The position numbers and the translations under genes are program-made. Source: Anomaloglossus baeobatrachus (Eukaryota > Chordata > Amphibia > Anura > Aromobatidae). From it: a stretch of DNA of 64,000 nucleotides. This document shows positions 44,042 through 55,286 of this stretch, in pieces (positions within the stretch are counted from its first letter, which is position 1; each line of letters begins with the position of its first letter). A model generated the notes under the pieces. It did no database searches, was not told where the DNA came from, and saw only the letters and a list, made by a program, of their open reading frames with translations. Location of the stretch: contig NC_134360.1 in NCBI RefSeq assembly GCF_048569485.1, forward strand, positions 208,226,164 to 208,290,163, in the 5' to 3' direction.

Positions 44042-44825
44042 TGTGATACCAATGTGATATGACTGAAGAATGTATGATTAGATAGGGATCATAATCAAAA
44101 GATAGGAGTGATCCCAGATATTATTTGACCTATCAATAATTCAGTATCAAAGAGATGTCCTTTGGATAACCAATTTCACTATGACCAAAGAATAAGATAA
44201 TGAGGAAGTCACATTTACAGTTCCACTTACCGGAAACTTGTGGTTGGCTTAAAGACAGGTTTAAGGAAGCTTGCATATGAAATTTACGGCTCATTGCAAT
44301 ATTTCACTAACACTATGGTCAACTGTGGTCGGTCAGTTGTCAACTGGCAGGATGTGCAGGAAATGTGCAGGAAGCTGCTGGTGCCCACAGCAGTTTGTGG
44401 TCAAGTTACATGAACATGACTCAGCTGTCACATGCTGGTGACCATTTAAACACAACCTACAAAGTTTTCCTATAAAAATACACCGGACTCGCTTAATGTT
44501 AGGGGAAACCTTCCAGGACATTGAAGTGTACGCACTGCTCCTGTGATGCAAGATGCCATGTTGTTTCCTTTATCATTAAATTGAGTTCCCTCCGATGTGA
44601 AAGGATTGCTACAACAAACGGTAATGTTGATGCATATTTCTGTTATTGTATAAGATTCTATGACTATAGTTCTAAATGCCTATGTACCATTAACTATTCA
44701 TGTGCTATTAAAATAAATAGTATCTTGCTATAAAGAATATTAGTATCCGTGCCTGATTAGGATATCAGTGAGCACTTCGTAAGTACGGGCTTTCAGCCCC
44801 CTTTTTAGTAGAATTTAGAAAGACA
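44042..44825 (+). repeat. 3' LTR of the endogenous retrovirus
   Basis: 784 bp starting TGTGATACCAATG and ending AAGACA. It shows the LTR uninterrupted and so proves where the L1 entered the 5' LTR. A short internal tandem duplication distinguishes it from the 5' copy. Confidence 0.92.
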
Positions 44826-45338
44826 GTCTCTTTCACCGTTTTGTCTCTCTCTCTCTGTCTCCCCACCGTCATCTTATTAACTCACATATAAGCTTCTTAT
44901 ACTATGAATGTCTTTTGTTCCTATAGCAACCAATCACAGCTCCTACTAATAACCTGTAGTTCCAGGCTCCATTTACTTTAATGAAGGCATGTTTTTTGGA
45001 GAGTAACTGTAAAGCGCAGGGTTAAATTTTCCTGTCAAAGCATAGTCTACGACGTTCCCTGGGTCTCATGAGGCGTCTGTGCAAACTTTTGTGATTGTAA
45101 ATGCGACGGTGCGGATACACTTTTCGTTTCACTTTTTCCCCCATTATGTAGATAGGGGCAAAATTGATTCGTAAATTGGAACGCGCGGGGTTAAAATTTC
45201 ACCTCACAACATAGCATATGACGATCTCGGGGTCCAGACGTGTGAGTGTGCAAAATGTTGTCGCTGTAGCTGCGACGGTGCAGATGCCAATCCCGGACAT
45301 ATACACATACATACACACATTCAGCTTTATATATTAGA

Positions 45339-46057
45339 TATGTATATGTAATTATACATACATACACACAGGTTAATGTAAGACATAAACAAATTATACA
45401 GACCCACACACACATATACATATATAAAATCTGTACACAAAGTATATAATTTTTTTTTTCTTACTGTTCTTGAGGCTGTGATTGTTTGATCACTTGTACG
45501 ATACAATAATACAATATTGCAATATGTATGAAATTTTACACTTTCCTATGAATTCCGGACACAGGCAGGACTTTATGGAAATACAAACATGGCAGTAATG
45601 TGGGGCATTCAGTAAGCTCCTGCCTGCCATGGTAAACACCCACTCACACAGCGGCACCTGCTATGTATGGATTCATCTCCTCAGCCGGCTCCATATATTG
45701 CTTTCTGACAGAACATTCATACTTTGTCACAAAAGAGTACAGCTATATAAGAAATGCTGCTTAAACCGTGGTGCAGTAATAAATATTCACACTTTTCTGC
45801 AGCCAAAAATCTGCTCCATTATTGTGAATGCGCTGAGAACAATTCAGTGGGTCTTTTTTGTTTGTTTCAGCTCTAATATAGACAAAATGTTTTTTTTATC
45901 TTTGCCTCAATTCCAAAATTATCACTGCTTTGCCCAATTCTAACCGTTGAGCAGACTCTATTGCATGCACTCTCCATTTTGCCCTTTTTTTTTTTAACCA
46001 TGGGTGCACTTTAGGAATTACGGTAAATGATTAACAAACCTGTAATTTTCTAATATT
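45339..46057. other. Intergenic sequence between Helitron and DIO1 3' end
   Basis: TACA/TATA microsatellite to about 45430, then apparently unique AT-rich DNA. No exon found. It lies downstream of both convergent genes. Confidence 0.5.
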
Positions 46058-46063
46058 TTTATT
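46058..46063 (-). terminator. DIO1: DIO1 poly(A) signal
   Basis: AATAAA on the minus strand, about 260 bp after the stop codon and just beyond the SECIS element. Confidence 0.6.
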
Positions 46064-46084
46064 GTTTCAGCTCGCAGGACATCT

Positions 46085-46157
46085 CCAGATATTTGCAAAA
46101 TCAGACTGTGGCCAGCAGTAATGCTTTAGGCCACAAACTTCACAAACTAATATATGG
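46085..46157 (-). ncRNA. DIO1: SECIS element of DIO1
   Basis: On the minus strand GTGA (46143-46140) is followed by GTTTGTGGCC, an apical loop with AAA (TAAAGCATTACTGCT), then GGCCACAGTC and TGAT (46103-46100). GTTTGTGGCC pairs with GGCCACAGTC, with one mismatch and one G-U pair. Outside the quartet CCATATATT pairs with AATATCTGG as helix I. This is the full SECIS layout, with GUGA in place of the usual AUGA. It lies about 180 bp after the DIO1 stop codon, where it would direct UGA decoding as selenocysteine in the upstream exon. Confidence 0.85.
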
Positions 46158-46324
46158 AAGCTCCTGTTTCTGAATGTAAACCTGTGGCATGTGATACATC
46201 CGGGATGTATAGTTTATAGGCATCAGATCAGGTACTGTACATGTAGAACCATTCACGGGCAGTCTGCGATCACAGGACGGGATGTTGTTGTTCGGCTGGG
46301 AATAGAGTACACGTAACACCCAAA

Positions 46325-46390
46325 CTATTTTGTTTTCTCGAGCACAGAACGCACCTCCTCCGGTTTGTAGCCCCAGGGGCCCATGTTGCC
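46325..46390 (-). CDS. DIO1: DIO1 terminal coding exon
   Basis: After a TTTAATTACAG acceptor the minus strand reads GNMGPWGYKPEEVRSVLEKT, then K and UAG, 22 codons in all. Human DIO1 ends [22 protein letters not shown], so this is the C terminus of type I iodothyronine deiodinase, the membrane selenoenzyme that converts T4 to T3 and clears reverse T3. Phase 0 agrees with the upstream exon. The intron between them (46391-54935) is 8.5 kb and full of repeats. Confidence 0.95.
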   Translation of the reverse strand, partial: GNMGPWGYKPEEVRSVLEKTK

Positions 46391-46947
46391 CTGTAATTAA
46401 ATTATATAAATTACTATATGTAAACAGTTACACAATCAGATTCACACATTACATAAGATTGGGTAATACGAATGATTTATCATTTTCCATTATTCTTGTT
46501 TTCTCACTTTTAACCAAATGATTACCTGGGTATTTTCTATTTTAGAGGGGATTGTGCTATCAGAATTTATAGGATAGGTCATCAATACCTGACTGATGGG
46601 GGTCCAACATCCGCCCCCCCCACGATCAGCTGTTACAAGCACTGCCGGATGGAAACACATCGCTCACAAACGCCATTAAATGTGTAGTTTCTACTTGGTA
46701 ATGCAGAATAGCTCCTTTTAAAAAGAATAGGCTCTGATCTGCAGTACTATGCAGCCAATGCTACACGTTGCACAGCCATATTCATTGAGAACTAGAAACA
46801 GCTGACCAGTTAGGGTGTCACACCACCACCAATTTGATATTATATTCTGATAAAACAACCCCTTTAAGCTCTTATATACATGACCATATAGAAGCTGTAT
46901 TTTCTATTCTGCATTACAGCTGCAAGTCCTGGCATTGCCATGGTGTC
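46391..46947. other. DIO1 intron with MITE remnant
   Basis: At about 46553-46868, ATAGGATAGGTCATCAAT..GGGGGTCC and the closing AACAACCCCTTTAA look like a decayed copy of the TIR family whose fuller copy is at 55247-56407. No exon. Confidence 0.5.
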
Positions 46948-46952
46948 GTAAC

Positions 46953-49900
46953 TGTAATACTATTGTATGAACTGAGGATTTCGATTGCGTTAGGGCAATG
47001 ACAACTATAGACGGGTTCTTGGTGCAAAGACGTTTATAATATACAACCAACAATATTTACACAGAACAGAAACACAGTAGAACATAAACACAGTAAATAC
47101 CTGCCAGGTTCGGAGCAAAGGGGAATTCCCGGGGCCACGCACCGGACTCCCCCAGGGAGACCACCAAGAGCGAACCCCTATACAGGGACTGTCTGGCGAT
47201 CACCCCAGAAGGCCTAAATGTGCAGCAGCCGGGACACAAAAGGGCAACAGGTATAGTCCAAAAAATGTCCGTACGTGATGTGAGTCCTAGGGTGGATATG
47301 CAACGGAAGGAACCGGGCAGAAGTGCCGACCAGAGACGGCAGACGGAGTCCAGGCACAGCTTGATGAGACCAGGTGAAGTCCAGAGCCGGTGTCGGGTGT
47401 TTCAGCAGGATCCAAATAGCAATCAGGAACCAAGAGCAGCAGGGCAGGAGTAGACAGGAAGCAGTATACTCTGGCAACTAGACTAAGCTTAGGGGCGGGC
47501 TTTTAAACAGATGAACAGGAAGTAGGGCAACAGAACAGAAAACTCCATGTTAACAAAGGGCAAGATCCTTCAGAAGAAAACTGGAAATCCCGGAACTCTG
47601 ACAGTACTCCCTCCCCCAGAAACTGCCTCAGGACGAACCAGGGCCAGGCTTGTCCGGGTACCTCCGATGAAACTGAGCAACCTTCTGGGGCGCTCGGATG
47701 TTACCCACAGGTTCCCAGGAATCATCCTCGGGGGAGTACCCCTGCCAACGAACCAGATACTGAAGCCGATGGAGCCGGGAGTCAATAATGTCCTCAACCA
47801 CATACTGCTCCTGGCCATCAACTATCACCGGTGGAGGAGGAGGCATGATATGACCCTGAAACGAATTAGGGGAAAACCGGTTTCAGCAGGGAAACGTGAA
47901 TGACCGGGTGTACCTTCAAATTCCGTGGTAGCTTCAGCCGACAGGCCACAGAGCTCACTATCCCGGTGATCTTGAACGGACCAATTAATTTCTGCCCCAG
48001 GTTCTGCGAAGGAACACCCAGTTTTAGATTCTTGGTGGATAACCACACCGAGTCCCCTACCGTATACATGGGTGCCTGTTTCCGGTGAGTGTCTGCCGAC
48101 TTCTTGTAACGCTCCTGAGCCGAAGCCAAAGAGTTCTTCAAAACCTCCAGATTTTGCTGTAGCTCCGTCAATCTGTCCTCCACTGCGGGCACCGAAACTG
48201 CTACCGGTGACCTAGGCAAGATACTCGGCTGATAACCCAAGTTAGCGAAAAAGGGCGTTACCTTAGTGGAGCTGCTCTGAGTATTGTTATACGAGAACTC
48301 CGCCAAAGGAAGCAGCTTCAACCAATCGTCCTGAAGATGGCTGACATAACATCGCAGGTACTGCTCCACGGTTTGATTAGTCCGTTCTGTTTGCCCATTC
48401 GTCTGGGGATGGTATGCAGAAGACAAACAGACATCAATATGGAGTGCCGAACAAAACCCTTTCCAGAACCTAGAAGTGAACTGCACGCCCCGGTCAGAGA
48501 TGATCTCATCCGGTACCCCATGCAACCGAAATATATTCTGGATAACCAAATCCACTGTCTCTGCAACTGAGGGAAGACCGGTACATGGAATAAAGTGAGC
48601 AGCCTTTGTCAACCGATCCACTATCACCAAAATGGTATTGTAACCGCCCGAGATGGGCAACTCCACAATAAAATCCATTGAGATGGATCCCCAAGGGCGA
48701 GATGGCACGGGTAATGGTTGAAGGAGTCCCGTAGGAGCCACACGAGGGACCTTGCACCGGGCACAAACCACACATGAGTGAACATAGTCTTTCACATCCT
48801 TTAAACAGGTAGGCCACCAGAAAAAAACGACTCAGAAATTCCTGCGTCTTCTGTACCCCCTATGACCTGCCAACACGGAGTCATGGACCAACTTGAGAAC
48901 CTGAAGTCTTACAGCCTCCGGGACATAAATACGTCGCTCTCTCAACCACACACCATTCCGAAGGACAAGAGTCACATCATTCGGGTGGGCAGCAAGAAAT
49001 ACGTCACCATCATAGCCCAGCTTGATGTCCTTCCACAAGTCCTGGTCCCGGATGACTCCAACAAAATTGGCATCTGATAAAACGGTCTGAGACGGGGTTC
49101 CAGGCACGGAGTCCATGGCGTGGATTCGGGATAAGGCATCGGCTTTCCCATTACGTGACCCTGGACGGTATGTGACGATAAAATTGAACTGGTTAAGGAA
49201 CAGGCTCCAACGGGCTTGCCGTGGAGACAGGCACCTGGCAGATTTAAGGAATTCCAGGTTACGATGGTCTGTGAGAACTACTACTTGTTGCTCTGCTCCC
49301 TGTAAGTGGTGTCTCCATTCCTTAAAAGCAGAAATAATCGCCAACAATTCCTTGTCCGCAATGTCATAGTTCTTTTCTGCAGGGGACAACCGGCGAGAAA
49401 AGAAGGCACACGGGTGCAAGAGACACTTGTCCCCAGTCCTCTGTGAAAGGATAGCCCCTAATGCATAATCGGAAGCATCGACTTCCACAATAAAAGGGAG
49501 TGCAGGATTCGGGTGTATCAGTATTGGCGCTGAGGTAAAACAAACCTTGAGACGATTGAAAGCTTCCTGGGCCTGGGCGGACCACACGAACTTCTGCCCC
49601 TTTTTGGTTAACAGGGTGATAGGACGGACGATCTCTGAAAAGTTGCGGATAAAGCGTCTGTAAAAATTAGCAAAACCGACAAAGCGTTGTACCTCCTTGA
49701 TGTTTCCCGGTTCCGGCCAGTCTAGAATTGCCCGGATCTTGCCAGACTCCATGTTGAGTCCCTGAGGAGAGATGACATATCCTAAAAATTCTATCTTTGA
49801 GCAATGGAATTCGCACTTCTCCAGTTTAATATACAGGTGGTTATCCCTCAGACGGGTAAGTACGGTCTTGACGTGCTCCTGGTGTTCCTGTAGGGAATCA

Positions 49901-52682
49901 GAAAAGATCAAGATATTATCCAGGTAAATCACCATGAACTGGTCCATTATATCCCTAAAAATATCGTTGACTAGGTGTTGGAAAGCCGCAGGAGCGTTAC
50001 AGAGTCCGAAGGGCATCACTAGATACTCATAATGTCCATACCGACATCTGAACGCTGTTTTCCACTCGTCCCCGGGACGTATGCGGAGTAGATTATATGC
50101 CCCACGGAGATCCAATTTAGTAAATATTTTGGCCTGTTGTACTCTCTCCAATAGTTCGGGAATCAACGGCAACGGATACCGGTTCCGGATGGTTATTTTA
50201 TTTAGTTCCCGGTAGTCGATACAAGGTCTCAGAGTCCCCTCTTTCTTCTTCACGAAAAAGATGGGTGCCCCCGCTGGTGAGGTAGAAGGTCGAATAAATC
50301 CCTTGGCTAGGTTTTCATCGATATAATCTTTTAGTGCTTGTAGCTCTGGTGCTGCCAACGGGTAGACATGACCAAACGGGATCTCTGCCCCTGGGAGTAA
50401 TTCTATGGGACAATCATACGGTCTATGCGGGGGAAGCTGATCTGCTTTTTTTTTGTCGCATATATCTGAGAATTCATTCTAAACCGGGGGTAGAACAGGT
50501 ACCTGTACAGTGCCCTCCACGTTCTGTTACCGGAACTGGTACAGTTGGACTAATGATCGGACCACTCTGGGGTGGGAAGGATATTTCTTTAGTCTCCCAA
50601 TTGATGACTGGATTTGTAGACCGCAGCCAAGGAATTCCTAAAATGATCGGAAAATGGGGAGAAGAAAGCAACATGAAAACAAGGGTCTCCTGCTGACCTG
50701 GTTTCATCACACATTCAAGGGGTACTGTCTCCCGATCAACTGGTCCAGAAACTAATGGAGAACCGTCTACCGTCTCCATGGTAACCGGTGAGGATCTTTG
50801 TTGAGTCTGGCTACCGTGTTTCCTGGCAAAAGAAGAGTCCATGAAATTTCCCCCTGCCCCAGAGTCTATCATAGCAGATGTAGGAATTAACTGTCCCTCC
50901 CACCGAATCTGAATGGGAAGCGAGCAATGGGTGTATTTCCCTTCCGGGTGCTTAGGTGAAGTTGACATCACTGTCGAGGGAACTACCGCATCCAGGTGTA
51001 TACTGGTTTCAGAGACGTCGGACTCTGCGTCAGTGTTGTCACACTCTGCCACTGCTGCTAGTACCTTATTCGGGCGATTGGGACGTTTTGGGCAATCAGA
51101 AAATGGTCCGATTGACCACAATAGAAACACAAACGCTCACGGAGCCGATGTTCACGACGTTCGTTGGTCTCTCGCCTTTGCAGAGAGTCCACTTGCATAG
51201 GAACATCCTCGGCCTCCCGTGGAGTCTTGTGAGCGGGTTCCCTAGAAGGGAAAGCAAAGTCGGTTACCCGGTTTACAGCTGCCCATTTTTCCTGTCTACG
51301 TTCTGTCAAGCGGGTATCGATACGCACACAGTGATGGAGAAACTTCAAAATCCCATGGAGATTCAGCACGAGCTAACTCGTCCTTGATGGTACCGGACAG
51401 ACCCTTTCTGAAAACTGACAATAGCGCATTGTTTCCCCAGTCGGTGTCTACCACTAACCTCTTGAACTCGGTGGCGTATTCGATGACAGACCGCTTTCCC
51501 TGACATAAGGAAAGCAGAGCCGATTCAGCAGTAGCATGGCGATTAGGATCATCAAACATTTGTGCCATGGCTATTAAAAAATCATCCAGGTTATTTAAAC
51601 GGATATCACGATTCTCAATCATAGGATTAGCCCAAGCCAGTGCTCGTGAGGTTAACAACATGATTATGCATAATACCTTTGACCGGTCAGACCGGTAATA
51701 ATCAGCATGTACATCAAAAAACAGTATACACTGATTAACAAACCCCCGGAACTGACTTCGATCACCACTGAAACGAAATGGGGGTAACCTAGGCATACCG
51801 GCAGCGGATACGGACGTAGTGGGGGCGGCTTCCTGAGCCTCCACTCTGGTTTGCAAATCCTGAATAGCCGGACCAAGTACCTGGTGATCATGGCCCAGCT
51901 GTACCTCCACATCTCTAAGTTTTGTTTGCACCGCCTCCATCTCCTGCTGCAAGGAGTTAATCATGGAGAAAAGTTGATCTACTCGTGTCTCAGTCATTGC
52001 CCCAGGAAATCCTCTTAGTGGCCAGAGTATAATGTAATACTATTGTATGAACTGAGGATTTCGATTGCGTTAGGGCAATGACAACTAGAGACGGGTTCTT
52101 GGTGCAAAGACGTTTATAATATGCAACCAACAATATTTACACAGAACAGAAACACAGTAGAACATAAACACAGTAAATACCTGCCGGGTTCGGAGCAAAG
52201 GGGAATTCCCGGGGCCGCGCATCGGACTCCCCCAGGGAGACCACCAAGAGCGAACCCCTATACAGGGACTGTCTGGCGATCACCCCAGAAGGCCTAAATG
52301 TGCAGCAGCCGGGACACAAAAGGGCAACAGGTATAGTCCAAAAATGTCCGTATGTGATGTGAGTCCTAGGGTGGATATGTAACGGAAGGAACCGGGCAGA
52401 AGTGCCGACCAGAGACAGCAGATGGAGTCCGGGCACAGCTTGATGAGACCAGGTGAAGTCCAGAGCCGGTGTCGGGTGTTTCAGCAGGATCCAAATAGCA
52501 ATCAGGAACCAAGAGCAGCAGGGCAGGAGTAGACAGGAAGCAGTATACTCTGGCAACTAGACTAAGCTTAGGGGCGGGCTTTTAAACAGATGAACAGGAA
52601 GTAGGGCAACAGAACAGAAAACTCCATGTTAACAAAGGGCAAGATCCTTCAGAAGAAAACTGGAAATCCCGGAACTCTGACA
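46953..52682 (-). mobile_element. Ty3/gypsy chromovirus-type LTR retrotransposon (fossil)
   Basis: 5.7 kb on the minus strand in a DIO1 intron. LTRs of 651 and 650 bp (46953-47603 and 52033-52682) are flanked by GTAAC on both sides (46948-46952 and 52683-52687). A polypurine tract borders the low-coordinate LTR. From right to left there are a Sushi-like gag (about 51.3-52.0 kb), an aspartic protease (about 50.5-51.1 kb), reverse transcriptase and RNase H (about 48.8-50.4 kb), integrase (about 47.9-48.8 kb) and a C-terminal chromodomain (about 47.6-47.8 kb). The order and the chromodomain place it with the Sushi-ichi-like chromoviruses, relatives of the stock from which mammalian PEG10/RTL genes were domesticated. 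It is broken, about five times. The LTRs differ by about 1.5%, so it is young. Confidence 0.93.
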
Positions 52683-52696
52683 GTAACCCAAACTAA

Positions 52697-53243
52697 AGGG
52701 TACTTTACACGCTGCAACATCACTAGCGATTGCTAGTGATGTTGAGCGCGATAGCACCCGCCCCCGTCGTTCGTGCGACATTTGGTGCTCTCTGCCGTAG
52801 CGAACATTATCGCTACGGCAGTGTTACACGCACATACCTTGTCAGCGACGTCGCTGTGACCGCCGAACAATCCCTCCTTCAAGGGGGAGGTGCGTTCGGC
52901 GTCATAGCGGAGGGGCGGAGATGAGCTGGACGTAACATCCCGCCCACATCCTTCCTTCCGCATTGCCGGTGGAGGCAGGTAAGGAGATGTTCGTCGTTCC
53001 TGCGGTGTCACACATAGCGATGTGTGCTGCTACAGGAACGACGAACATCGCACCTGTGGCAGCAGCAGCGATATTAAGGAAAGGAGCGACGTGTCAACGA
53101 TCACCGGTTTTTAATAACGATTTTGCAATCGTTGTTCCTTGGTGTCACACGCTGCAATGTCGCTACCGGCGCCGGATGTGCGTCACTAACGACGTGACCC
53201 CGACGATATATCGGTAGCGATGTCGCAGCGTGTAAAGCACCCT
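52697..53243. mobile_element. Harbinger-type MITE, copy 2
   Basis: 547 bp with TIRs AGGGTACTTTACACGCTGCA and, from the right, AGGGTGCTTTACACGCTGCG. TAA flanks both sides (52694-52696 and 53244-53246). It inserted 10 bp from the chromovirus end. Confidence 0.88.
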
Positions 53244-53246
53244 TAA

Positions 53247-53851
53247 GTCCTCCTTCACACATCCATCTCTCCGGTACGTGTTTGGTCCGTTTCCTCACGT
53301 GCCGGAGACACGGGCACACGTAGACCCATTAAAATCAACGGGTTTGCGCACACGTGCGTGTTTTGCCATGGATCGTGTGTCCGTGTGGAGCATACGTGTG
53401 CCCCACACATAGACATGTCTGTCTCTCTCCAGCATCACGGGTGTCACACGGACCACATGGATGTGATCCGTGTGACACGCACCGGAGAAAACATACGTGT
53501 CTGTGAATTAAAAGGAATTTCTATACTCACCTTCTCCAGCGCTCCTGTCTCTGCCGCTGCTGTCACTTGTTTCCGATCCCCATTCATTATGCTCATTGCA
53601 TATTCACTCCACTGCGGGCCACAAACAGCAGCAGCAGCGGGGAGTCGGCAGGACCGGAGACCGTAGATCAGCACCATGGACAGCAACGCCAGGGACAGGT
53701 AAGCAGAAAGTTCCTCTTTTCTGTGTGTTATCACAGATAACACACGGAGAACACACGTGTGCCATAAACACGGCACAAAAAGGGCAATACTCACCTTTGA
53801 CACATCAGTGAAAACCGTGCGTGATTTTCACGGACATGTGAAAGAGGCCTA
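53247..53851. mobile_element. TIR element rich in ACACGT motifs
   Basis: CCTCCTTCACACATCCATCT on the left and, from the right, GGCCTCTTTCACATGTCCGT look like diverged terminal repeats. The interior has many CACGTGTG/ACACGGA motifs. No coding capacity. The boundaries are approximate. Confidence 0.5.
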
Positions 53852-53863
53852 AAAGCATCATAC

Positions 53864-54123
53864 ATGTTTATCATGCTGTTAATTCAGGTCATTGGACTCG
53901 CTGTCAGCCCAGAACCTGAATTTGTAAATCAGATTGTTAGGGCTCACCTGGTGAAGTGGATTCACAAAGCCATAGGTCAGGGGAAACAGACTGAGGGTAA
54001 TGACCCTGCGGGTTGGGTTCGCTGGATGGCGCGTGGCAGCAAAAAGATCTGTTAAATGGGCTATGCTGGAAGCCAGGCAAACAAATGGACCAGAAAACCA
54101 CAGAAGCCACAAGGCCAGGAGAG
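53864..54123. other. Unidentified segment in DIO1 intron
   Basis: A 63-codon plus-strand frame (..NQIVRAHLVKWIHKAIGQGK..) runs through it. I recognise no family and see no splice signals that would make it an exon. It could be part of an unclassified repeat. Confidence 0.3.
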
Positions 54124-54600
54124 TAGATGCAGGTAGTATGAGCCTTGAATTTGCAAAGATGATTGCAACGTAATGTTAACAATCTGTAAAAATCTGTCCA
54201 TAATGCTTACAGCAAATGATGGGTTAAACATCAGGTAGAAATTGGTGGATTATTCAGCTGATTTGTGGAACAGTAGATGCAGGTAGCATAGCAGAAACCA
54301 CAGGAATTTGCAAAGATGATTGCAATGTAATGCAATTTAAATCTTTAAAAAGCCATTCATAATGCTTACAGCAAATGATGGGATAAACATCCGGTAGAAA
54401 TTAGTGGATTAATCAGTTGATTTGTGGATTAATAAAAGCAGGTAGGGTAGTAGAAACCACAGGAATTTGCAAAGATGATTGCAAGGTAATGTAATTTAAA
54501 TCTTTAAAAAGCCATTCATAATGCTTACAGCAAATGATGGGTTAAACATCAGGTTGTAATTAGTGGATTAATCCGCTGATCTGTGGTGCAGTAGATACAT
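54124..54600. repeat. Tandem repeat, three copies of about 147-160 bp
   Basis: Copies begin near 54124, 54271 and 54431 and share GAATTTGCAAAGATGATTGC, CATAATGCTTACAGCAAATG and GATTTGTGGA. A fourth start (GTAGATACATC) is cut short at about 54590. It lies 350 bp downstream of DIO1 exon 54936-55135. Confidence 0.88.
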
Positions 54601-54935
54601 CTGCTATCGTGTAAATTGGCTCAAACTCAGTTGATTTTATTTTTTTTTTTGTTCACACTGATTTGACAAATACAATTTATTTTTTGAGCCATGGTCCAAA
54701 TATTTTTTGCTTTTTTCCCCCTATTTTTTCCATCATATCATTTTATAAATATGTTGGTGTAGTCTGGTGATAATAAAAAAAAAGTATTTTTCTACAACAG
54801 AATTACAAGTTTAACAGTATTGTTAATGGTTGCATTTGGATCTTCAGGGGTGAGGTTTCCACTGTGGGAGATGGGATACAATGCAAATGACATGTCTTGC
54901 TTCACTTATTGGTGACATCACTTTTCCATAATTAC

Positions 54936-55135
54936 CTTATAAATGACTTTACCCTCTTGCAGGATATAAAGTCTCTCGGGCAGGGCCGCATACTTGGCGC
55001 TACACAGATTCTGCATGGTATCTAACACCACAGGGCAAGATGGCAGCTCCTCCAGCAGGCGTTTAGCTGCAGCCAGCCGGTCCTGGATGGTCTTATGCTT
55101 CTTTATTGATACATTGTTCTTTAAAGCCCAGCCAT
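54936..55135 (-). CDS. DIO1: DIO1 penultimate coding exon
   Basis: On the minus strand a CCACTTATAG acceptor and a TATAAG|GTAATT donor frame 200 bp. With a G from the upstream exon it reads [20 protein letters not shown], then [40 protein letters not shown] and EGKVIYK. Human DIO1 has [32 protein letters not shown], so this is DIO1 and not DIO2 or DIO3, which differ strongly here. It forms part of the thioredoxin-like fold after the catalytic selenocysteine; the selenocysteine exon is not in the window. No lesion seen. Confidence 0.96.
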
Positions 55136-55286
55136 CTATAAGTGGAATAAAATGAAGAAGTTCATTTATGCAGTTGTACTGAAGCCAATACACTGCTGGA
55201 TTTGCGATCAAACTAGTCCATGCATCAGTGTGATGATTGCAATTAAAGAGGTTGTCCCCTACTTTTATATTGATGGCCTATCCTTA

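Larger units (their letters stand above)
25846..44825 (+). mobile_element. Endogenous retrovirus (fossil), LTR to LTR
   Basis: A fossil provirus with LTRs of about 0.77 kb at 25846-33069 (itself split by an L1) and 44042-44825, starting TG and ending CA. It is flanked by GTCTC on both sides (25841-25845 and 44826-44830). A primer-binding site complementary to tRNA-Ser follows the 5' LTR. Remnants of gag, an aspartic protease, reverse transcriptase, dUTPase and env can be recognised between 33.2 and 44.0 kb. Removing later insertions leaves a short internal region. It is broken in well over ten ways and has lost whole segments. The LTRs differ at roughly 1% of positions, so the insertion is young. 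The combination of tRNA-Ser primer and a dUTPase downstream of reverse transcriptase is closest to class III (ERV-L/HERV-S-like) elements, but the class is uncertain. Confidence 0.85.
25363..45338 (-). mobile_element. Non-autonomous Helitron, split by the ERV
   Basis: Read on the minus strand, the 5' tip is TCTAATATATAAAGCTGAAT (45338 downward) and the 3' tip is a CCCAGGCAAAGCCGGG hairpin, then TAGTACAGCTAA at 25363. TC..CTAA ends, a 3' hairpin and insertion between A and T without target duplication are Helitron hallmarks. Its own sequence is only 25363-25845 and 44826-45338, about 1 kb. The rest is the retroviral insertion. No Rep/helicase is present. Confidence 0.7.

Noticed and set aside
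45625-45720. Alternative SECIS candidate with ATGA near 45670 (minus strand)
   Set aside because: A partial helix forms but there is no AA in the apical loop and no proper TGA partner. It also lies beyond the likely poly(A) site, and the 46085-46157 hairpin is far better.
54660-54710. Minus-strand GPWLKK-stop as an alternative DIO1 terminal exon
   Set aside because: No acceptor upstream and no PEEVR motif. The true terminal exon with GPWGYKPEEV is at 46325-46390.
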